Made by a program: the position numbers and the translations under genes. The notes beneath the pieces were generated by a model, which had not been told where the DNA came from, did no database searches, and saw only the letters and a list, made by a program, of their open reading frames with translations. Below are positions 17,980 through 29,960 of a DNA stretch of 64,000 nucleotides, in pieces. Position 1 is the stretch's first letter. Every line of letters begins with the position of its first letter. This stretch comes from Sediminitomix flava (GTDB lineage Bacteria > Bacteroidota > Bacteroidia > Cytophagales > Flammeovirgaceae), in the NCBI RefSeq assembly GCF_003149185.1, contig NZ_QGDO01000001.1:992001-1056000 (forward strand), written 5' to 3'.

Positions 17980-20310
17980 TTGACTCCAAAAATTATACTT
18001 CAAGCCAAAACGCTATTCTTAAGCCTTTTATTCTTCATCTCATTACAGAATATTTCAGCTCAAGTGGGATGGGTTAATGAAATTCATTACGACAACAATG
18101 GTAGCGATAGTAACGAAAACATTGAAATAGCCGTACTTACAAGCTCTATTTCAGACTATAACCTTCTCAATCTACACCTAATAAATGGAGCAGATAATCA
18201 GATTTATGCTTCTGTAGACATAGGAGTCAATTATAGTTCAATCTCTACAAATGGAGCGTACACTATTCTGACTTGGGAAAAATCTGGTATCCAAAATGGT
18301 AGCCCCGATGGTGTATTGCTCACCTACAATGATATTCTTCTAGACTTTATCAGCTACGAAGGGAGTTTGAACAACATTTCTGTAGCGGGATTCACTGATA
18401 TTTCATCTACTGATATAGGAGTCGAGGAATCCAATACAACTCCCTCCAATTACTCACTCCAAAGAACAGGGATTGGAACTGATGCCACATGGACCACTCC
18501 TTCAGCTGCTTCTTTAGGAACTGAAAATAGCGCAGTCGGGCAAAACCTTAATGCGACTCCTAGAATACAAGAGTACAGCCCAAATGAAACAGCTATTTAT
18601 TACCAAGCTGAAACTGAAATCACACTCACATTCTACAATGAAGTAACACTTACGGATGGTTGGTTTGAGCTTCTAGGAAGTAGCCAAGGAACAATTCTAT
18701 GTGAAGCTTCTACCTCTGATCAAAAAAGCTTTACACTCAGCCCTCAAGAAAGTTTTGATTATGGACAATCCATTACAGTAAACTTATATGCAAATAAAAT
18801 TGCGAATGCTGATAACCCAACTCAGTTTATGGATGAGGATATTTCTTTTTCTTTTGATATCACTCCCAAAGTTCTTATCAATGAAATATTAGCCGATCCT
18901 CACAACTCTCTTTCCTTTGGAGATAGCAATATAGATGGCATTCGAGATGCTTATGATGATGAGTTTATCGAATTTGTTAACCCCACTCCTATTGATCTTG
19001 ATATTTCTAATTGGACAGTTACAGATGCTGAACTTGAGAGGCATGTTTTTGAAGATGGAACCACCTTAAAGGCAGGAGAAGCAATTATTGTTTTTGGAGG
19101 GGGAAACCCAAATGCAAATTTTGGTTGTGCTCAATATGTAATTTCATCAAATGGCTTTTTAGGCTTGAACAATACCGGTGATATCATTAGTATCAAAGAT
19201 GAAAATGGGAATTTAATTGATCAAGTCACTTACGGAAGTGATGCGAACTCAGATCAATCCATCACAAGACAAAGAGATGCACTCGGAAAGACTTTTTCAA
19301 CACATTTATCCATTAGTGAAGACTACTTTTCTCCTGGCGTTCAAACGGATCTCACTCCTTTTGCAGATAATAATTGTCCATCTATTTCATTTACAGCTGA
19401 TACTTTTGAAGTTACAGAATCGAACTCTGAGTTATTTGAAACTAACAATATCGTAAAAGTGAAAAGAGATGGAGACCTTTCTGGCGCTCTAACAATTGAA
19501 ATACATGACTTAGAAAGCGGTGACGCCACTGGAGGAAATAATCCTGATTTAGGGATTGATTATGACAATAGCGAATTCCCAATAGAAATAATTTTCTCGA
19601 ATGGTGAAGGAGGTGAAAAAGCAATCAATATCCCAATTCATGGAGATACTGAACTTGAAAGCAATGAAACCATCCATCTTTCAATTCAAATAAAAGAAGC
19701 TGAAACACTCCCATATATTTCTCCTGTTGAGACTGTATCACTCTCTATCATTGATGATGAAAATATCACACTTCCTATTCAATTGATTTCCTTTAAGGGA
19801 GAAATAGAGAACTACAATTTGTCTTTGAATTGGGCGACAGTCTCTGAAGTAAATATCAAATCCTTTGATATTGAGACTTCGGAAAACGGAATAAATTGGA
19901 TGTCAATAGACAGAGTAAATGCAAATGGTTTTGAAGCTGCTATTCAAAAATACCAATGGAGAAAAAACGTATTTCCTAGTAACCCCAAATATGCTAGACT
20001 CAAGATTAAAGAATCCGATCATCAATATTCCTACACAGATATTCTTCCACTTACCAACACTCAAAAGGCTAATATTTTAGTTTACCCATCACAGATAGAA
20101 AGTGGCCAGCTCATTCATATTCAAAGTCCCTCTGTAGCACTTCAAGAAACTGAGATTTACAACTTATTTGGTCAACTCATTTACTACAGAAAATTTACTG
20201 AGAACATTTTTAAAATACATCTTGATATTCCTTTACAAAATGGCTTTTACCTTATTCATACTATCGATCAGCTTGGAAAAAGGCATATCCAAAAGATTAT
20301 AGTAGAATAA
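17980..20310 (+). CDS. Secreted lamin-tail-domain protein with Calx-beta domain and T9SS sorting tail
   Basis: The 776-residue protein starts at a TTG at 17980; there is no nearby ATG, and the TTG gives a good signal peptide (ending NISAQ). Domains in order: a lamin-tail (LTD) domain, about 28-165 (GWVNEIHYDNNGSD); a SbsA/Ig-like domain, about 190-290; a second LTD domain, about 300-440 (VLINEILADP, DDEFIEFVNPT); and a Calx-beta-type domain, about 475-595. Then comes the linker LPIQLISFKGE typical of type IX substrates, and a C-terminal sorting domain ending RHIQKIIVE. It is probably exported through the type IX system to the cell surface. LTD proteins often bind or act on nucleic acids or polymers, but no catalytic domain is visible. 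Confidence 0.83.
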   Translation: MTPKIILQAKTLFLSLLFFISLQNISAQVGWVNEIHYDNNGSDSNENIEIAVLTSSISDYNLLNLHLINGADNQIYASVDIGVNYSSISTNGAYTILTWEKSGIQNGSPDGVLLTYNDILLDFISYEGSLNNISVAGFTDISSTDIGVEESNTTPSNYSLQRTGIGTDATWTTPSAASLGTENSAVGQNLNATPRIQEYSPNETAIYYQAETEITLTFYNEVTLTDGWFELLGSSQGTILCEASTSDQKSFTLSPQESFDYGQSITVNLYANKIANADNPTQFMDEDISFSFDITPKVLINEILADPHNSLSFGDSNIDGIRDAYDDEFIEFVNPTPIDLDISNWTVTDAELERHVFEDGTTLKAGEAIIVFGGGNPNANFGCAQYVISSNGFLGLNNTGDIISIKDENGNLIDQVTYGSDANSDQSITRQRDALGKTFSTHLSISEDYFSPGVQTDLTPFADNNCPSISFTADTFEVTESNSELFETNNIVKVKRDGDLSGALTIEIHDLESGDATGGNNPDLGIDYDNSEFPIEIIFSNGEGGEKAINIPIHGDTELESNETIHLSIQIKEAETLPYISPVETVSLSIIDDENITLPIQLISFKGEIENYNLSLNWATVSEVNIKSFDIETSENGINWMSIDRVNANGFEAAIQKYQWRKNVFPSNPKYARLKIKESDHQYSYTDILPLTNTQKANILVYPSQIESGQLIHIQSPSVALQETEIYNLFGQLIYYRKFTENIFKIHLDIPLQNGFYLIHTIDQLGKRHIQKIIVE

Positions 20311-20342
20311 AAAAACGGGATAACTCTAATGAGTTATCCCGT
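20311..20342 (-). terminator. Intrinsic terminator of gyrB
   Basis: A 12-bp perfect stem (20315-20326 with 20331-20342) is followed on the minus strand by a T run (complement of 20307-20314). It sits between two convergent genes and favours gyrB. Confidence 0.85.
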
Positions 20343-20368
20343 CAATATCTAATTAAATACGAAGTTGA

Positions 20369-22315
<1,947 letters not shown>

Positions 22316-22330
22316 TCAAATAAATACGGC

Positions 22331-22361
22331 TAAAGGTACAATTTTAACTGCATATTTTCAA
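22331..22361 (-). promoter_or_regulatory. Promoter of gyrB
   Basis: On the minus strand TTG (22359-22361), 20 bp, then TACCTTTA (22331-22338). This differs from the consensus -7 box by one base and lies 25 bp before the gyrB start. Confidence 0.55.
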
Positions 22362-22496
22362 GCTATAAACCGCCTTTAAACGACTCAAATCATTGCATTT
22401 TTCATTTCATAGCACAAGTTCTGAGAATACAGCTCAAAAATGTGCTAATAGTACTTTTCCTTTAACTTAATTCTCTTCTGAAATTCGGTATTAAAA

Positions 22497-22535
22497 CAAA
22501 AAAACGGCTAATCTTTGGTAGGAGATTAGCCGTTT
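22497..22535 (-). terminator. Intrinsic terminator of the RND exporter gene
   Basis: A 13-bp perfect stem (22502-22514 with 22523-22535) is followed on the minus strand by a T run, 23 bp beyond the stop. Confidence 0.88.
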
Positions 22536-22557
22536 CATTTATAAATGGAAATAATGA

Positions 22558-24975
22558 TTACTCATTATCTCTTCTTTTTTCTGCACGAATCTGATTGAGG
22601 TCTATTTCCTCGTCTTCGTCTTCCAAATAGAAATCTTCTACTACCTCAAAAATTGGTGTAAACCTCATTTGTTGCCTTCTTACTTCAAAAGTATAAAGCA
22701 AACAAGGAAGAAGAACTAAGTTGGTCAACATGGCAATCAGCAGTGTAATAGAAGTCAAAAGACCTAAAGCTACTGTACCACCAAAATCAGATGCTGTGAA
22801 AATCACGAAACCAAAGAACAGTACAATAGAAGTATAGAACATACTCGTACCTGTTTCTCTGATACTGATATGAATTGCATTTATAGGATTGTATCGGTGC
22901 ATTACCAATTCTTGTCTGTATTTCGCCAAGAAGTGAATAGAGTCATCTACAGATATACCAAATGCAATACTAAATACAAGTGCAGTACTTGGCTTTAAAG
23001 GGATATCAAGATAGCCCATAATCCCTGCCGTAATCAAGAGCGGAATCATATTAGGAATCAAAGAAATCAAGATCATTCTCAAATTCCCAAAAAGAAGTCC
23101 CATGATTATCGCAATCAAGAAGAATGCTAAGAACATACTGTTCTTCAAATTCTCAATCAAGAAATCATTACCCTTGATAAATACTCTTGTCGTACCTGTA
23201 ATAGCGGCACTCAAACGAGAATCCTCAGTAATTTCATCAAGCCCAGGCCTAATTTTCGTATCAATCAATGAATCCATCTTGATAGAACCAATATCAGCCA
23301 TACGCATTGATATTCTCAAATAACGTCCTGTTGAATCTACAAAGTTTTTAGACAGGTCAGAACCGCCATTTTCACCAGAATTCTTGAAGTATTTATTGAT
23401 TGTTGCTAACTCCATTTTTGAAGGCAATCGATAATCTATCGTATCTCCTCCGTTATAAGCTTGATTGGCTGCTTTTAAGAAAGTAGCCATAGAAATAGCA
23501 GGTGAAACCTCGTCAATAGAAGATACAAAATCACTTATCTCCTCTATTTTTTCAAAAGTACCTTTTCTTCTATACCCTTTCTTACTGCCTGTATCTACTA
23601 TAATTTCTAATGGCATTACACCACTAAAATTATCTTCAAAAAATGCCAAATCTTGTCTTACACTAAAACCTTCTGGAAGGTCATCTACCATGTAAGAATT
23701 AGATTTCACTTTCATCAGTCCTACAATACTTGCGATTACAATCACAAAAGTGGTAGCGTATACCCAAGTCCTTTTGGTTGTTACTACTTGGTCAATACCA
23801 TTGATTAACTTACCAGTAGGTGTAAATTCTAAGTGCTTTAGCTGCTTTGTCGTTGGGTCTGGCAAATATGAAAGCACTGCAGGAATGTAAGTCACACTGA
23901 TCACGAAAGTAGCGAAGATGTTAATCCCTGCTACAATACCGAACTCCATCATTCCTTGAATACCTGTGAAGATCAATACCATAAAACCAATAGCCGTTGT
24001 TGTATTGGTAATTAGCGTTACAAAACCGATTTTCTTAATCATTCTTGTAATCGCCTTGATCTTATTCTGATGGTGACTGTATTCTTGATGGAATTTATTG
24101 ATCAGATAAATACTGTTTGGTATACCTATGACCACCAATATTGGTGGTAGCAATCCTGTCAGAATCGTAATTTTATAGCCTATGAGCCCTAATGTTCCTG
24201 TCACCCAAACGATCAGAATACCGATCATCATTAGTGCCACGATCACAGGTGTAAATGATCGGAAGAATAGGAACATTACTAGTACAGTAACACCGATTGA
24301 GATACCCAAGAAAAGGCTCATCTCTTTCTTCACCTTCGTAGATGTGATATAGCGGATAAAAGGCAATCCCGACCTGCGAATGTGTAATCCTGTTTCTTCT
24401 TCAAAACGATCACATTCCTGAAAAATCTCATCCATCATCGGGAATCGTTTTTCAGAGTTCAGGTAGTCACTCTCAAAAGCTATAACGACTAATGAAGCCC
24501 CCGTTTCGGCATTAAATACTTTATTCTCATAAAACTTTTGCTGGCTGAACAGTCCTCTCAAACTATCCAATTCAGCTTGCGACTGAGGCGACTTGTCAAA
24601 GACAGGCTTCAGTTCAAATTTCTTTTCGTCTCTGTTTACTACTAATTGTGGAAGGTTGGCTACACTAATAACACTGTTAACACCACTAATCCCTTCAACC
24701 TTTTTAGTAAAGCCTTCAAAAGCTTTGTAATTCTCAAACTCAAAGATCTTATCGTCTTCGAAACCTAAAATCAATGCATTGGCATCCTCTCCAAATGTTT
24801 CCAAAAATTGGTTGTAATAAACCATTTCGGGATCTGTATCGGGAATGATACGTAAGAATTCATAGGACATTTCAGCCTTTCGCCCTTGCCATCCCATAAA
24901 AACGGTAAACAGCAAGAGAGAAATGATAATAAATAAGCGATTTCGGAGAACGACTCTTGTAAATTTTGTCCACAT
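22558..24975 (-). CDS. RND superfamily exporter (MMPL/sterol-sensing type)
   Basis: The 805-residue protein has two halves, each with one TM segment, a large extracytoplasmic loop and a block of five TMs. The first loop spans about 35-205 and the second about 425-610. The TM4 region of each half is the sterol-sensing-like core (ILTGLLPPILVVIGIPNSIYLINKFHQEY in pieces; and IAFGISVDDSIHFLAKYRQE). The C-terminus is acidic and cytoplasmic. This is the predicted-exporter branch of the RND family (MMPL/HpnN-like), proton-driven and usually moving lipids or other hydrophobic molecules. No membrane-fusion protein or outer-membrane factor lies next to it, as is usual for this branch. Confidence 0.88.
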   Translation of the reverse strand: MWTKFTRVVLRNRLFIIISLLLFTVFMGWQGRKAEMSYEFLRIIPDTDPEMVYYNQFLETFGEDANALILGFEDDKIFEFENYKAFEGFTKKVEGISGVNSVISVANLPQLVVNRDEKKFELKPVFDKSPQSQAELDSLRGLFSQQKFYENKVFNAETGASLVVIAFESDYLNSEKRFPMMDEIFQECDRFEEETGLHIRRSGLPFIRYITSTKVKKEMSLFLGISIGVTVLVMFLFFRSFTPVIVALMMIGILIVWVTGTLGLIGYKITILTGLLPPILVVIGIPNSIYLINKFHQEYSHHQNKIKAITRMIKKIGFVTLITNTTTAIGFMVLIFTGIQGMMEFGIVAGINIFATFVISVTYIPAVLSYLPDPTTKQLKHLEFTPTGKLINGIDQVVTTKRTWVYATTFVIVIASIVGLMKVKSNSYMVDDLPEGFSVRQDLAFFEDNFSGVMPLEIIVDTGSKKGYRRKGTFEKIEEISDFVSSIDEVSPAISMATFLKAANQAYNGGDTIDYRLPSKMELATINKYFKNSGENGGSDLSKNFVDSTGRYLRISMRMADIGSIKMDSLIDTKIRPGLDEITEDSRLSAAITGTTRVFIKGNDFLIENLKNSMFLAFFLIAIIMGLLFGNLRMILISLIPNMIPLLITAGIMGYLDIPLKPSTALVFSIAFGISVDDSIHFLAKYRQELVMHRYNPINAIHISIRETGTSMFYTSIVLFFGFVIFTASDFGGTVALGLLTSITLLIAMLTNLVLLPCLLYTFEVRRQQMRFTPIFEVVEDFYLEDEDEEIDLNQIRAEKRRDNE

Positions 24976-25017
24976 AATTAAAACTAGAAAGACAACCCTC
25001 TTTTGTTAATCTTCACC

Positions 25018-25045
25018 CAAAAAATAACCCCCAACTCTTGGGGGC
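25018..25045 (-). terminator. Intrinsic terminator of ribH
   Basis: A short GC stem of five to six C:G pairs (about 25028-25043) has a T-rich run after it on the minus strand. It lies 10 bp beyond the ribH stop. Confidence 0.75.
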
Positions 25046-25054
25046 TTTCAACTT

Positions 25055-25537
25055 TTATTGATTAAAGCCTAGCATTTTTACGGCTGCCATTGCTGCTTCA
25101 ACACCTTTGTTACCATGCTTTCCTCCTGCACGATCCAATGCTTGTTGCATTGTGTTTGGTGTAAGAACTCCAAAAATCACAGGTTTATCATATTTCAAAG
25201 AAACATTGGTTAAGCCTTGTGCTACAGCATGACAGATAAAGTCAAAGTGTTTTGTTTCTCCTTGAATCACACAACCTAAGCAGATTACTGCATCTACCTC
25301 GTCAAGTTGTGCCATATACTGAGAAGCCAAAGTCAACTCATAAGTACCAGGAGCATACTCTTTGAAGATATTTTCTTCTTTTGCACCTTCTTTTAGTAAA
25401 GTTTCAACTACACCATTGAACAATGATTCTGTGATGTCAGTGTAATAATCAGACACTACAATCGCAAAACGCTTGTTCGAAATATCAATATCTTTATTTT
25501 TTACGTACTCGCTTAAGTTTTTCAGTGATGATGCCAT
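25055..25537 (-). CDS. ribH: 6,7-dimethyl-8-ribityllumazine synthase
   Basis: The 160-residue protein has all lumazine-synthase signatures: a VVSDYYTDIT opening, the EYAPGTYELTL loop, VICLGCVIQGETKHFDF with the catalytic His, and GVLTPNTMQQALDRAGGKHGNKG for phosphate binding. It joins 5-amino-6-ribitylamino-uracil with a four-carbon phosphate in riboflavin synthesis. It is not next to other rib genes. No FMN riboswitch is visible upstream. Confidence 0.96.
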   Translation of the reverse strand: MASSLKNLSEYVKNKDIDISNKRFAIVVSDYYTDITESLFNGVVETLLKEGAKEENIFKEYAPGTYELTLASQYMAQLDEVDAVICLGCVIQGETKHFDFICHAVAQGLTNVSLKYDKPVIFGVLTPNTMQQALDRAGGKHGNKGVEAAMAAVKMLGFNQ

Positions 25538-25791
25538 CTTGTACTATCTTAATTTTATCTATGTCAATACCGTGCAAATCTAATAAACTTAATGAATTTG
25601 ATCGCCTATCTGATTTCTTTATCCTAAGATTTTTTGTAATAAATACAGAATTCTTTTCTATCTTCTTAAGATTCCCGACCTTTTGAATACTAGACTGTGT
25701 GTTTACCAACTTAAGTAACACATTATTCCTCAGAATCTAAGCTTGGATGTTAAGTCTAATCTGAAATCGTATTTTTTTAAAGAAAAAATTC

Positions 25792-26637
25792 ATGCAGCAA
25801 AAAGAAATCTCATACAATACTCCAGATGGACAGGCCTTTTATGCTTACCAATGGAGCCCCGAACAGAAACCCAAAGCTGTTCTTTGCTTGGTACATGGTT
25901 TTGGAGAACACATCCATCGTTACGAACACGTGGCCAAGTTTTTTGTAGACCATCAAATTGCACTTGTAGGTTTTGACCTTAGAGGGCATGGACGTACTGA
26001 AGGTAAAAGAGGGATAGTCAGTTCATACGATCAATTAATGGATGATATTTCATTTTTTATTCAGCAGGTAAAAAATGAATTCCCAGACTCATCTTATATT
26101 TTGTACGGACACAGTATGGGTGGTAACCTTGCATTGAATTATTTATTGGCAAAATCAAACGAATTTGAAGGGGCTATTATCACGAGTCCTTGGCTAAGCC
26201 TTGCTAGCCCGCCCCCTTCTTTTGTTGTTTCTATCGCAAAATTTATAGGTAGTATTTTCCCTAACTTCACTGTGCAAAGTAAATTAGACGAAGAAGGTTT
26301 GTCTCGTGATTTAACGGTAGCTCAAGCCTACAAAGCTGACCCTTATGTACATGGCGTAATGGGTACTCAATTATTCACAGGAGTATCTGCTACAGGAAAA
26401 TCTATAATAGAAAAAGGAGCTAATTTCTCCCTTCCCATGCTTCTTATGCATGGAAATCATGATACCGTAACATCTCACAAATCATCTCAGCAGTTAGCAG
26501 ATAAAGCAAATGAAAATCTTCTATTCAAAGAATGGGATGAAGCAAGGCATGAACTTCACAATGAAACGAACCAAGAAGAAGTGATGAATTATATGCTTCA
26601 GTGGGTTGAAGAGAACATTTTAGTGAAAAAAGCATAG
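25792..26637 (+). CDS. Alpha/beta hydrolase, monoacylglycerol lipase / lysophospholipase type
   Basis: The 281-residue protein has an oxyanion-hole HGFGEH at 35-40 and RGHGRTEGKRG, with the nucleophile elbow GHSMGG (Ser108). The acid is in HGNHDTVT and the catalytic His in EARHELHNE near the C-terminus. This is the Hydrolase_4 (monoglyceride lipase/PldB) family, which cleaves monoacylglycerols or lysophospholipids. It has no signal peptide and is a single-gene unit with its own terminator. Confidence 0.88.
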   Translation: MQQKEISYNTPDGQAFYAYQWSPEQKPKAVLCLVHGFGEHIHRYEHVAKFFVDHQIALVGFDLRGHGRTEGKRGIVSSYDQLMDDISFFIQQVKNEFPDSSYILYGHSMGGNLALNYLLAKSNEFEGAIITSPWLSLASPPPSFVVSIAKFIGSIFPNFTVQSKLDEEGLSRDLTVAQAYKADPYVHGVMGTQLFTGVSATGKSIIEKGANFSLPMLLMHGNHDTVTSHKSSQQLADKANENLLFKEWDEARHELHNETNQEEVMNYMLQWVEENILVKKA

Positions 26638-26652
26638 AAATATTTCCTATTT

Positions 26653-26693
26653 AAAAATCTCCAAATTCATCGATGTGATTTTGGAGATTTTTT
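26653..26693 (+). terminator. Intrinsic terminator of the lipase gene
   Basis: A stem of about 12 bp (26653-26664 with about 26679-26691) around an AATC-rich loop is followed by a T run. Confidence 0.85.
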
Positions 26694-26840
26694 ATTGCAT
26701 TTTATAAAGTCCTCGAAAACCAATATCTTGCGCTCGAAAAAGCGTACTTGTACTTTCTTTGATCTTCATTTTGATAAGAGATCGTAATGACTTTTTCATT
26801 AGGTAATGCACTTCTGTTACTTCATAAACAGATCAACACA

Positions 26841-26848
26841 TACCTTTG
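26841..26848 (+). promoter_or_regulatory. -7 box for the deoxynucleoside kinase gene
   Basis: TACCTTTG fits TAnnTTTG exactly and lies 37 bp before the ATG at 26885, within the longest open frame, so it supports the later start. Confidence 0.5.
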
Positions 26849-26884
26849 TGTAGAGGGGAATATTTAGAGAAAGAAGAAAAAAGA

Positions 26885-27493
26885 ATGAAATTAATAGCTG
26901 TTGAAGCGAATATAGGGGTAGGAAAAAGCACACTTCTACCGAAACTAGCAGATGAAATTGGTTTTACTCCAATTAAAGAAGATGTTGATGACCCAATGTT
27001 TACCAAGCTTCTGAAAGATTTTACAGACAATCCTCATGATACTGAGAAACGTCTTACCTTTCAAAAATACATTACAGAAACCAGAGCTAAGTTACTTAAC
27101 AATATTCCTGAAGGAAATTATCTGATTGAGCGTTCGCTATTTTCAGACCTCATTTTCTCTCAAGTGAATATGTTGGGTATGGAACGCCCTGATGGAAAGT
27201 ATTTGAGCTACTACTACGACATCATTGACGCTTTGAAGGATTACCCTCAAGTAGATGCTATTGTATATTTGCAAGCAGACCCTAAAGTGAGTTATGAACG
27301 CTTGCTTAGAAGAGGTAGAAATGCTGAGGCTGGTACTCCATTTGAGTATATCTTGGACCTTCATAATTATCATGAAGCAGCTTTACCTCAAATCTGTAGA
27401 ACGTATAACACTCCGCTTATTCGTATAGACTGGAATAACTTTGGTAGTGCAAGAGACATTGCTGATAGATTGAAAAACCAAGATATCATCTAA
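26885..27493 (+). CDS. Deoxynucleoside kinase (deoxyadenosine/deoxyguanosine type)
   Basis: The 202-residue protein begins MKLIAVEANIGVGKST, with the P-loop at about residues 9-16. It also has an ERSLFSD motif (the DRS/ERS motif of dNKs), and the LID region is LRRGRNAE. Members phosphorylate deoxynucleosides to monophosphates for salvage. I chose the ATG at 26885 because the P-loop then sits at the usual place and a promoter box precedes it. Which base is preferred cannot be told from sequence. Confidence 0.88.
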   Translation: MKLIAVEANIGVGKSTLLPKLADEIGFTPIKEDVDDPMFTKLLKDFTDNPHDTEKRLTFQKYITETRAKLLNNIPEGNYLIERSLFSDLIFSQVNMLGMERPDGKYLSYYYDIIDALKDYPQVDAIVYLQADPKVSYERLLRRGRNAEAGTPFEYILDLHNYHEAALPQICRTYNTPLIRIDWNNFGSARDIADRLKNQDII

Positions 27494-27497
27494 AGAA

Positions 27498-27537
27498 AAA
27501 CACCTCAAGCAAACAAAATGCTTGAGGTGTTTTTTTA
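27498..27537 (+). terminator. Intrinsic terminator (also usable by the TonB-receptor gene)
   Basis: A 14-bp perfect stem (27498-27511 with 27520-27533) has an A run before it and a T run after it, between convergent genes. Confidence 0.9.
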
Positions 27538-27555
27538 TATAAACACTATTGAAAA

Positions 27556-29916
27556 TTATAATTTCATAGATACAGAGAACATCACATTTGTTCCTGCCTG
27601 TGGGTAATAATAATTCTCAGTGATCAACTCATTATCCCAATAATAACTAAAGGTATAACCATTCGCCTCGTAAGTATGATTAAAGATATTATTAATCTGA
27701 CAAGCTAGATCAATAGACTTCATGAATCGAGGTTTGATACTGTATGAAAACCTCAGATCATTCACAAAGTAAGCATCTAACTTACGGTTTTCATTCGATG
27801 TATTATCCAAATATTGGTCGCCTACATATTTAGAGATAAAACTCACCTCAAAGTTTTTAAATGGACGGTAATTCAATTGCGCACCACCTACTACACTTGG
27901 ACTAAATGCAATATCTGTATCTTCATAGGTATTATATCTTACAAACTCATCAGTACCCTCTGTGTAATCATAAACAACCTCTGTAAACTCAGCAATTTTA
28001 TTGATGCTCAAAGCCAAATTGGCTGCAATACTTAACTTTGAATTGAAAGCATAGCTACCATCAAGTTCAATACCCATTCGGTAACTATCATCTACGTTTG
28101 TTCTGATATTTGAACCTACATCATTCAATTCACCTGTCACTACAAGTTGGTTAGTATAATCCATCAAATAATAATTCACATTCAATTGTGTATTACTATT
28201 TCTGAAACGGTATCCTAACTCAAAGTCGCGAAGAGTTTCATGTTTTGGTGTTACACCATCTAGCGCATCTACAAAGTCAGAACGTACAGGCTCTCTATTC
28301 CCAATACTATACGAAGCATATAAAGATGAATTTGGTGTCATTTGGTAGTTGATTCCAAACTTAGGGTTTACGAAATTATAAGTTCCTCCCGTATTGATAT
28401 CTACAAGGTCATTATCATTTCCTTCTGTACGGTAATGAATGTAGCGATATTGAAGATCTCCGTATAAATTGAGTTTGTCAGACAACTGATAAGAAGCCTT
28501 TACATAGGTATTTGCTTCTTGCTTTTTTCCTTCATTGAAGTAATAGCGGTCTCCCCATTTTGCAGGACTCGCTGTTTCAGCCCAAATCACTTCTCCAAAG
28601 TGATCGCCCACATACTCATTAGCTGCTCCGCCAATATTTAAACTCAATCGATCAGAAGCATAATTAAGACTTAGCGTAAAACCATAAAAATCATTATCTA
28701 ACCATCTCTGACGAATCAAATCTGTTTCTGCACCAGATTCCGACACCAATTGGTAATGAGCAGGGTCTTCACCTTCTTTATACTCTTCATAATACCCACG
28801 ACCTTTTGTGTAATGCAAAGCACCATTCAATGTCCAGTTATCAGATAAATCTTGCGCCAAAATCAACTGATAATGGTCTTGTTGATAATTATCTGTTTGA
28901 TTTTCGTAAGTATAATAGTTATAAGTTCGGTCTTCTTCCAATAGGTATTCTGGTACTCCCCACCAAGATTGGTATGTTTTTTCTTTTCCTGTCCAAGCAT
29001 TCAACTTAATCATGGTAGACTCTCCGTAGTATCCTCCAGACACCCAAAGTGACTTAAGATCAGAAAAAGCCCTATCTACATAACCATCTGAAGTAATATT
29101 TGATAGTCTGACGTCAAAAGCAAATTTATCATCGATCAGCCCAGTACCTAATTTCACGGTGTTCTTCATCGTATTGAATGTACCGTAAGCATTATTGATT
29201 TCAGCATAAGCATCAGGGTTTACATTTTCAGTCTGAATATTTACTGATGCTCCAAATGCTGCGGCTCCGTTGGTTGATGTCCCGACACCTCTTTGTACTT
29301 GAAGTTGATCTACCGAAGAAGCAAAATCGGGCATATTCACCCAAAACACATTATGAGATTCCGAATCATTCAAAGGGATTCCGTTTACCGTCACATTGAT
29401 TCGTGTAGCATCGCTACCTCTGATACGCATCCCTGTATAACCAACCCCTGCACCCGCATCTGAAGTAACAACCATTGAGGGGGTTTGCGCTAAAAGGAAA
29501 GGCATATCTTGTCCAAAGTTTTGTTTCTCAATAACCTCTTTATCCAAATTGGTAAATGTCATTGCCGTTTTGTCTGTTGCCCTAAGTGCATTGACAATAA
29601 CTTGTTCTGTCATGATTACTTTTTCCTCCAAAGCAATCTCGATCGTTGTATTTTGCTTGAGCGTTAGCTTTTGAGTAAAAGTCTGATAACCAAGAATACT
29701 AACCTTCAGGTCATAGCTTTCAGCAGGAATGTTATCGAAAGCAAAGTTTCCGTCTGCATCCGTAATTGTTCTGTACTTTGTTCCAAGCAATTGAACATTG
29801 GCTGCAATTAATGTTTGATTGTCGTTAGCTGAAGTTACTTTTCCAGTAATACTAAATTGCGCAAAAGCACACACTGGTAATAGCCATACCAGTAAGCCAG
29901 ATAATAATTGTTTCAT
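27556..29916 (-). CDS. TonB-dependent receptor, probably for thiamine
   Basis: The 786-residue protein has a signal peptide (1-19, VCAFAQ), a CarboxypepD_reg-like domain (about 22-105; FSITGKVTSANDNQTLIAA), a plug domain (about 120-225; MRIRGSDATRINVTVNGIPLND), and a 22-strand-type barrel to the C-terminus ending VMFSVSMKL. It takes up a scarce nutrient across the outer membrane using TonB energy. The substrate is inferred from a thiamine-pyrophosphate riboswitch directly upstream and from the adjacent PnuC/PnuT permease and kinase genes. No SusD partner is present, which fits a vitamin receptor rather than a glycan receptor. Confidence 0.9.
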   Translation of the reverse strand: MKQLLSGLLVWLLPVCAFAQFSITGKVTSANDNQTLIAANVQLLGTKYRTITDADGNFAFDNIPAESYDLKVSILGYQTFTQKLTLKQNTTIEIALEEKVIMTEQVIVNALRATDKTAMTFTNLDKEVIEKQNFGQDMPFLLAQTPSMVVTSDAGAGVGYTGMRIRGSDATRINVTVNGIPLNDSESHNVFWVNMPDFASSVDQLQVQRGVGTSTNGAAAFGASVNIQTENVNPDAYAEINNAYGTFNTMKNTVKLGTGLIDDKFAFDVRLSNITSDGYVDRAFSDLKSLWVSGGYYGESTMIKLNAWTGKEKTYQSWWGVPEYLLEEDRTYNYYTYENQTDNYQQDHYQLILAQDLSDNWTLNGALHYTKGRGYYEEYKEGEDPAHYQLVSESGAETDLIRQRWLDNDFYGFTLSLNYASDRLSLNIGGAANEYVGDHFGEVIWAETASPAKWGDRYYFNEGKKQEANTYVKASYQLSDKLNLYGDLQYRYIHYRTEGNDNDLVDINTGGTYNFVNPKFGINYQMTPNSSLYASYSIGNREPVRSDFVDALDGVTPKHETLRDFELGYRFRNSNTQLNVNYYLMDYTNQLVVTGELNDVGSNIRTNVDDSYRMGIELDGSYAFNSKLSIAANLALSINKIAEFTEVVYDYTEGTDEFVRYNTYEDTDIAFSPSVVGGAQLNYRPFKNFEVSFISKYVGDQYLDNTSNENRKLDAYFVNDLRFSYSIKPRFMKSIDLACQINNIFNHTYEANGYTFSYYWDNELITENYYYPQAGTNVMFSVSMKL

Positions 29917-29960
29917 TTGAAGTTGTTTAAAATCTGAAGACTAGGAAACGTCTTCGTTTC

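Noticed and set aside
25494-25721. A 75-residue frame on the minus strand overlapping the start of ribH by 44 bp
   Set aside because: It has no family features, overlaps a sure gene and has no clear start signal.
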